64,000 bases of DNA from Cladophialophora immunda. Lineage: Eukaryota; Ascomycota; Eurotiomycetes; Chaetothyriales; Herpotrichiellaceae. The notes under the pieces were generated by a model. It was not told the origin of the DNA, made no database searches, and saw only the letters and a list, made by a program, of their open reading frames with translations. The position numbers and the translations under genes are program-made. The stretch covers positions 4,514,619-4,578,618 of the forward strand of contig NW_015622543.1 of the NCBI RefSeq assembly GCF_000835495.1, in the 5' to 3' direction. Shown piece after piece: positions 57,259 through 64,000 of this stretch (position 1 is its first letter; the number at the start of each line of letters is the position of its first letter).

Positions 57259-58047
57259 CTATACGGTCCCTTCGATATCTACTATATAGTCTTCTTCGCA
57301 GTGGAGGTTTTCGTCGGCCAGAGTCGTCGCTGCCGACAGACGCTGCAGTAATAGTTGGGCCAACAGCAGCGGAGTATCCAGCGTCGCCGTAACGCGGTCA
57401 TTGTGGGTGCAGTGAGCAACCGTCCAGCCTGTCGTCTCAACCGAGACCCTTTGGCACAAGTCTGTCGCTACTTGGGCAATGAACCAGTCTTGATCCTGCT
57501 CGTCAACAGGGTACCTGATGGCCAGTCGGATGACCAATGCCTCAACCTTGCTGAGAGAGCGCCGGATCATTTGGGCGTCCTTCAAAAGGAGCGTCGTTGC
57601 CTCGGCCAATCTCTCGTGCTCTCCACCGCGGTCGGTGGTCTCCCGCAGACAGAGTCTCCGGTCGATCTGGACTTTCCGGAGAAAACCAGCCGTATGACCC
57701 ATGACCTGCGAGAGAGAAGAGGGCGAGAACCTGGAGATGGACGGGTCGATGGTAAACATGAGCGAGCCGTAGAACAGAGCCACCGCCTCGCCGTAGATTC
57801 GCCGGCACACGAGGAAGAGACGCGTTGGAGTAGGCACGTCGACTAACCTCCCCCGGTGGCCGCGGCGTTCCAGAGCCAAGATGGTCTTGACCGTGCCGGA
57901 CAAACATGTCACTTCACGAAGGGTGGCCGACGCTCCGCACCAGGGGATGGGGCCAGACGCGGGACCGAGAGGCTGGAGTTCAAAGTAATGCTGGAAGATA
58001 TGTCGTCGTAGCTCGGGTGGAAGCGTGAGTAGTAAGGAGTGTGACAT
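57259..58047 (-). CDS. F-box-like hypothetical protein
   Basis: Uninterrupted frame of 262 residues from the ATG at 58047 (MSHSLLLTLPPELRRHIFQH); the upstream GTG was not used. The N-terminal LPPELRRHIF is the start of an F-box-like helix as found in many fungal proteins with a DUF7730-like body. PTRLFLVCRRIYGEAVALFY in the middle is typical of that group (leucine-rich, CRxIYxEA). The rest is helical with no catalytic motif. Possible SCF adaptor, but no partner can be inferred. Confidence 0.65.
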   Translation of the reverse strand: MSHSLLLTLPPELRRHIFQHYFELQPLGPASGPIPWCGASATLREVTCLSGTVKTILALERRGHRGRLVDVPTPTRLFLVCRRIYGEAVALFYGSLMFTIDPSISRFSPSSLSQVMGHTAGFLRKVQIDRRLCLRETTDRGGEHERLAEATTLLLKDAQMIRRSLSKVEALVIRLAIRYPVDEQDQDWFIAQVATDLCQRVSVETTGWTVAHCTHNDRVTATLDTPLLLAQLLLQRLSAATTLADENLHCEEDYIVDIEGTV

Positions 58048-59742
58048 GACCAGGTTCTCCAGTAAGGGCACGGCGTATACGCGGTGGAATATTGAACATA
58101 TGGCGCAACGACCACCCTGAAAATCGGTCCCGCGTTTTGAGCAATAACTGGTTGCATCCGACCTTTGCCATTATGTATTTATGCGTAATCCCCTGCAACC
58201 CCCTTCTTCCGTGTTACATGTCCTGCCGAGCCGTCGGACGTTTGCATACTCTTGCGTACCGAAGGTTCAGGTATCCGCAGCCATGTGGATGAAGCGACCA
58301 AAGCCTCGTCGTGGGGCAACAAGCCTACACCCAAAAATGAAAAGAAACAAAGGGGAAAATCCACTGGGATTCACACTGCTTACATAGTTGCCATGTGGTT
58401 AACTCGATGGCGGTGTACGGTATCAAGGGCCTGCACGACCTAGTGTGTCAGGAGATCACGAAGCTAAACACCATCAATCGTAGACGGAGAATTGCTTGCG
58501 CTACGGCCTTCAGATACAATTTTCGAATCTCTGAGAGAGGGCGGTCATGTCTCAAAAGATGTGAATCACACAAGTCACGATCTTTGATGATGTCGTCCTT
58601 GGCAATGGTAAGGCTGGCTGGAAAAGAGAGGAGGACAGATTGGCTGTTCAACCTAATCCGAGGTCCTCTCTCTTCCCGTCAACACTCAATTGTCTCTTTC
58701 TCTATTTTGTGGGCGACACTCGAACACTATCAGAATCAATCTTTGATCCGAATCCGAACCAGAGCCTTGGCTGGAGAATTGGGACCCTTTCCGTCTCCGC
58801 TGAATGGCCTGACAGGAGGTCTGTATAGAACACTGTGCGTACACTGAGGTAATAAGGGCGTATGGTATGTGTGTATTCATGAAGGAGGGTCGGTCAAGCC
58901 TACCCAATGGTAGAAGTGCCAAGGCGCTAAAACACGACATCGCCGAGTTAACCGACGCCGGTTACCGATATACCGAGAAACCGAGAAACCGCCAAACGAT
59001 CCAGCGAGATGATTGGCTTACCGATGAGCCGATTATACCGAAGCTACCTGGGTGGAGGAAATCGTTCTGCATTGCATTGACCACCTGGGGTGGAATTTGC
59101 CTTGAAAGGTCTGTCATTCAACCTTGAGTGGTGTGTCCATTGCATGATGACGAGGGAGGAAAGGGATTCTAGGGTCAAGATCTTAACATCTCCAGCGTCC
59201 ATTTCACTCACCCATGAACGCCCTCTATACGGGAGTGCATGGGCTGTTTGTGCGAGATCCAGCAAGGCTCCCACGAAGCCCTAGTGGTCATACATGGCCC
59301 CACAGGTCTCCTAGAACCCTGGCCATTAGCCTGTTTTATGAGGCATCATTTAGAGCAGGGAACGTAGGTTTACTGGAGGGATTTCTCACTTGGCACTGGG
59401 GACGGAAGACCTCTGGGCAAGATAATGGACCTACCTACTCCAGCTCCATGACGCGCCTAAATCTCCCCTTCTCCTCCCCACGTACACGCACTTTAAGTTT
59501 GTCCTTGTACTGCGGGGTTGCGGGTTTCGGGGCCGAGTAGCTGGGAGGCTAGAAGGATGCTTAAATGCCACCTTACCGAGACCGCTAACGTTGAACGACC
59601 TTTTTTTCACAACTTTGCGTAGCCAAGTATATGGTTTCAATGCCCCTGACAATACTGTTGGCGTCTCCTTACAACCACCAGCTTATCACGTCGATCCACC
59701 ATACTTGACAAACACCGCGGTGCAACCCTCTCGCCTTTGCAC
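58048..59742. other. 1.7 kb intergenic region, nothing supportable
   Basis: Divergent promoters of the F-box-like gene and regulator 4. Frames such as 58395-58847 and 58867-59127 show no family motif. Confidence 0.45.
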
Positions 59743-61950
59743 ATGTCCATGTTTTTGGGAGCAGGGGTTGAGGGAGCCCGAGGGCCCATGGAGGACGAAA
59801 TCAACCCCCGAAGCTCGAGGCGACGTGCGGGCCGCGCATGCTGCACCTGCCACCGGAGAAAGGTGCGCTGCGACATGGTGCCTGTGGGAATCCCTTGTAC
59901 CAATTGTCGTCGAGATGGCGAAGTCTGCGAGCCTCGATGTCGCCAACCGAAGCAGCGGAAGAACAATGGACTGTCGGAGCGTTGCAGGCCCAATCAAAGT
60001 GCAAATGCACCGTCTCGGTCCCAGGGGCACAACACTGAGGGAGAAAGTCACCGCTGGCCTTTGCTCGAAGTGTGTGTTTCCGGTTGTATAACGCGGCGTT
60101 TGGCTGACCATTTTTCTATTTAATAGCCAGCCACGATGGATGCTCCCCGACTAGACGGTGGCAGAATGAGCCAGTCCAGCTTGGGGCCTTCTGCTACGGC
60201 TTCCGCTGCCGCCCCTCAATACAAGGCCGCCGCGGTATCGACGCATGAAGCCAGCGAGAGTGCCACGACGCCGGCGTCCGGCTTCCGCACCTTTGTCGGA
60301 CGAGGGGCGTACCTGGCCGCGCCGGGCGGACACATGGACGAGGACGAGCCGCCGCCGAACGACGTGCCCAGCGTCTTCGAGCAGACGTCGGCCGAGATCT
60401 TCCGCCTGCAAAAGGCGCTGGACGTGCCGCCGCGCGTGGTGCGGGACGTGCTGCTGGAGAGCTACTGGCGGCACTGCCACCCGTGGATGCCCGTCGTCAA
60501 CAACCAGGCCAAGTTCCGGGCGACGCTCGACTGCCCTAGCTCTCCGCTCCTGCTCCAGGCGATGCTCATGGCCGGCAGCCGCATGGCCTCCATCCCCATC
60601 ACGTATGCCTCGTCAGCCGAGCTGTACGCCCGGGCAAAGACGCTCTTCTGGCTGGACTCGGAAAAGGATCCCGTCGTCTGCCTGATCGCCGCCTGCACCC
60701 TCCAGTGGTGGACGCCGCACGGTCCGGAGAGCTTCTCCCTTGACACAGCCTACTCGTGGCTGCGCCTGGCCGTGAGCATTGCCTTTCAGATTGGCCTGCA
60801 CCAGGACGGCAAGGCCCCGGTGAATGCGTCTCTCCAGCGCAGGATATGGTGGTCACTGGTGGTAAGTGTCCCATCGCGTCCACGATGTTGTTTTGTCGAT
60901 TGGACATTGACCATTGACCTCTTGTACATCCAGGCCCGGGATTGCTGTATCAGTGTGGCGCATGGCCGGCCTCGTGCTATCAAGCTCTATGACAGCGACG
61001 TTCCCATGCCCTGCGAGTCCGACTTCCGGGCATCAGGCCTGGCGATGCCCGCCCGATTCGTGTCGTACGTCAAGATCTGTCTCATCCTGGGCGACATCGC
61101 CGAGCGCCACCACCCGCCCAAGGCCTTTCCCAGCGACAATCGTCTCGAGCTGGAGACGAAGCTGCGCGCGTGGATCCAGGCCCTGCCGCCCGAGCTCAAG
61201 ATCTACGAAGAGCCACTGCCCCGGAGACTGATGCCGTACAATTTCGAGACGCGCCAGTTACACGTGGCGTACCTCGCGGCGCTGGTCATCGCGAATCACC
61301 CCAGTAACATCAACGACCCGCCGTCCCGTGTGGCCATCCTCGCCTCGTCGCTCATCGCCGGCCTGTTTGACGAGTTTCTGATCCGCGACGACGTGCGCTT
61401 CCTCGGCCCCGTCTTCACCTTTTACCTCCTGGCTGCGTCCCTGACACAACTGCGCTGCTGCCAGTACACGTCGTTGCGCGCCACCGCCGAGTTCAACCTG
61501 CGCATCATCGAGCGGGCGCAGGTGGAGCTCGAGAAGAAGTGGCCCTCTGCCACGGGCTCTCAAAGGCTGTATTCCAAAGTCCGCGACCGCATCTTCGGAC
61601 AAGCAACCTCAGCCGCTGCTATACTGTCGTTGCCTGACCGACCGATCACGCCGGCACAACGACTCCTTTTCCAAGACTACGGCGACGAGCTCTGCAATCA
61701 GTGGCATCTCTTCCCCCAGGATCGCGTCACGGAGGGCGAGAACCTGGCCATTGGCATCCACGACTCTGTGGGTGAATTCGCCCGAGCCAGCGAGACCGAC
61801 GATCTCTCCACCATCCTCGACGATTCGCTCGGCCTCATAGCCAATCCAGGCCATCATCTCTACGGCATGAATTCGGACCTGGGACAGGATCGAGAAATCA
61901 CGGGGGGCGACATTGGCAGCTGGCTTTTGTGGGACGACGTCTTAGTCTAG
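59743..61950 (+). CDS. Zn2Cys6 fungal transcription factor (regulator 4)
   Basis: Exons 59743 to about 60066, about 60126-60858 and about 60933-61950; about 690 residues. The zinc cluster is CCTCHRRKVRCDMVPVGIPCTNCRRDGEVC, CX2CX6CX8CX2CX6C; the longer third spacing (VPVGIPC) recalls the cutinase-factor CTF1/amdR-like group. Fungal-specific domain: LLESYWRHCHPWMPVVN at its start, SYARAKTLFW-like ELYARAKTLFWLDSEKDP, and RRIWWSLV interrupted by the second intron, then ARDCCISVAHGRPRAI. The C-terminal tail is acidic. It is convergent with the sugar transporter, and is GC-rich like the E1-like gene. No break seen. Confidence 0.88.
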
Positions 61951-62301
61951 GCTGCACTTTGCTTGAATGGATCGGCGAGCATCAGAGGGGATTAGCACTT
62001 ATTTGAACAGACTGTGCAGAGTATGTTGGCCGGGAGAATGGCCGTGTAATTTTCAAGCCCAGGCTCTCTCTACTAGACGGAGTACTGGAGTATTTCCCAG
62101 CGTGTAGCCAATGAAATATCCGGCTCCACTGCCAAGCTCTGGCTAGTCAGGAATATGTCAACGCGCGAGGCTGTGACTATAGTCAAATTCGACTATACCA
62201 GTCTTGACTAGTTGACAACGCTGCCTCTTCTGCCCCCTTTTTCCTTGATGCACTACTCGACCCCTCCACCACTTGCCCACAAACAGCCGCTGTTCTTCCA
62301 C
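61951..62301. other. Short convergent intergenic region
   Basis: About 350 bases between two convergent stops. Includes CGGAGTACTGGAGTA near 62080. No gene. Confidence 0.4.
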
Positions 62302-64000
62302 TCACACTGTCTCCACGGTCGACGCCGCAGGCTTTTCTTGCACAAGATCTGACGCTTTGAAGGAGGTGATTTCGTCCAGCTGCGCAATTTGCTCGTCCGT
62401 CACTTCATCCAGGTGGACGACCACCTCGTCACCGAACTTTTCGCCGATTTCCTCCAGGGACAGTCCCTTGGTCTCTGGGAACAGATACCACATGCACGGC
62501 GTGCAGATGGCGGTCAAGACGATGAAGACGAGGTAGTATCTCCATCCGATGTTTCCGAAGGCCGTCGGGGCGGGCGTGAGGTAGGCGATGGTGGAGAGGA
62601 ACAGGATTGAGATGGAAAACGCAACTCCCCGCGAGCGGATGTGCGTCGGGAAGATCTCGCTGCAGTAGACGAACGTGTTGGCGTCGAGGCAACTCCCATA
62701 GCTGCAGAGGGGGCGTTTCATTAGAAGAGGCACAATGCACATCAAGGACCAGAGCACTTACAAGGCGACATATGCGAAGAGGAAGAAGACCCCGGCACTC
62801 AACCCCGCCGTGTGGTTGCTGCCGATGTACTCGGCGCTCAACGCCGTCTCGAAGCTCAAGCAAACCATGCAGCCGATGCAGCCCGTCACTGGTGTCCTAG
62901 CGGTCAGCCTCACAATCCTCACGAGAGCGTCGGGCTGTCCGCAAGAGAGTTCAAACGAACCAAAAAGTTTGACTCTGCCGACCTTGTCGACGAGAATCGA
63001 GTTGATGTAGTTCCCCATACAGGCCACTGTGACGTAGGATGCCGCCAGGATAAGAGATGTACTTCCGCTGAAGCCGAGCCCTTGGTATAAAAGCACACTG
63101 TAATCTATCAACGGTCCACCGTGGTCAGTTTGGCCGGCTTGTCCATGTCACATCGGGCTCGGACACTTACTGTAGATGACCAGAATCCCCGTTGACTCGG
63201 TCCCGAAGGTGGTCAGAAAGGCACAGATCATGCGTCGACGGTAGGAAGGTTTGGTGAAAAGCGTCCATACGGTCTCCTGGCTGGCCAGAGATAGGTCAAC
63301 CTCGACCTGTCGAAAGATCTGGTAGAATTCCTCTCTTGCAAAATGCGAACGGACCTCGCCACAACCACCACCACCACCACCATCAACTTTTCCGCTGTGG
63401 TGAAGTTTGTGGATGACGGCCCATGCTTCCTTGGGCTTGCCGTTCATCAGCACTGGTGAGCTTTGTCAGTGATGCGTGGTCTTAATCGAACTTTGTTTTT
63501 GGGTACACGTACGCCATCTTGGTGACTCGGGAATTACAGGCACCAAAGCCAGCATACACAAAGGCCAGAGAGACTGGAGGCACAAAGGGAAGCGCCATTG
63601 AAAGTGTGGATTGGAGGAAAAGTAACATGCCACTCCGATCCAGGCCGCCAAAACGTAGCCAAGGACCAAAATGACCCCTGTCGGTGGGTAAGCAGGTGAG
63701 AATATGGGAGTCATGGGACAGCTGCGGTGACAACGTACCATGTTGGGCGACGAGAAATCCACGGGTCGCTGGTGGTGCGACTTCGGACTGGAACAGCGGC
63801 ACCAACACGACCAGCATACCTGTTTTGTGACGACGGTAACTATCTCGAAAATGAAATCGTAGAGACGGTTGAGCAGCTGAGCAGGCACTCACCCACGGCA
63901 AACCCACTCAAAAGACGGCCGACGAGAAACATGGCGATGTGTGCGGCCCCCCCTTGCAAAGCACCCCCGACGACAGCCACTGGGCCGGCCAAGAGGATGC
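62302..64000 (-). CDS. MFS sugar transporter (hexose-type), 5' end beyond the window
   Basis: Sugar:H+ symporter of the plasma membrane; the N-terminus is missing because the gene continues past 64000. Pieces in order: MFLVGRLLSGFAVG at the right edge, VVLVPLFQSEVAPPATRG (sugar-porter loop), PVIPESPRW (PESPR signature), a cytosolic loop, FTKPSYRRRMICAFLTTFG, GNYINSILVDKVGRVKLFG (D-x-x-GR motif), CSEIFPTHIRSRGVAFS, and PETKGLSLEEIGEKFGD near the C-terminus. It ends at 62302. At least six exons. A run of six glycines (bases 63364-63382) sits in the central loop. No frameshift seen. Confidence 0.88.

Noticed and set aside
60245..60685. Arginine/threonine-rich plus-strand frame within regulator 4
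   Set aside because: Out-of-frame reading of the GC-rich exon of the Zn2Cys6 gene.

Overview
The window reads as an accessory chromosome region of a filamentous ascomycete. Nearly every gene is split by short (about 45-120 base) GT-AG introns, there are four Zn2Cys6 transcription factors, and the gene content (P450, class A and class B flavin monooxygenases, NRPS-like reductase, DHA1-type MFS) is typical of Pezizomycotina. A Eurotiales-like host is my inference; no marker gene proves it. No rRNA, tRNA, CRISPR array or intact transposon was found.

Layout. (1) 0.5-5.5 kb: a cytochrome P450, an FAD aromatic-type hydroxylase and a small VOC/extradiol-dioxygenase-like protein; the last two are divergent from one promoter region. 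(2) 5.6-16.4 kb: Zn2Cys6 regulator 1, a CrtC/AttH-like lipocalin-type protein, a zinc alcohol dehydrogenase, a broken beta-lactamase-fold gene and an MFS exporter. (3) 18.4-24.8 kb: two more Zn2Cys6 regulators, the first with an apparent frameshift. (4) 24.9-43.8 kb: the metabolic core, with a hotdog thioesterase ending in SKL, an SDR, an AhpD/CMD-like protein divergent from an acyl-CoA ligase ending in ARL, a Baeyer-Villiger-type monooxygenase, a MaoC-type hydratase, a nitronate monooxygenase ending in SKL, a 1,153-residue adenylation-carrier-reductase enzyme and another SDR. (5) 44.3-46 kb: gene relics (methyltransferase tail, NLR pieces in opposite orientations). (6) 46.7-49.4 kb: an HSL-type esterase and a third SDR. 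(7) 49.4-53.3 kb: about 4 kb with no intact gene. (8) 53.3-64 kb: a more GC-rich segment with a diverged 2-oxoglutarate dehydrogenase E1 paralogue, an F-box-like protein, a fourth Zn2Cys6 regulator and a sugar transporter running off the window.

How the genes could work together (inference). The core contains alcohol/ketone oxidoreductases, a Baeyer-Villiger enzyme, an esterase, a CoA ligase, a hydratase and a thioesterase. That is the toolkit for oxidising a cyclic or aromatic-derived substrate, opening it, activating the acid as a CoA thioester and processing it. Three C-terminal PTS1 signals place part of this in peroxisomes. The A-T-R enzyme offers an alternative, reductive fate for a carboxylic acid. 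No PKS, terpene synthase or multimodular NRPS is present, so the locus is either a catabolic cluster or a minimal NRPS-like metabolite cluster. I do not recognise it as a named cluster.
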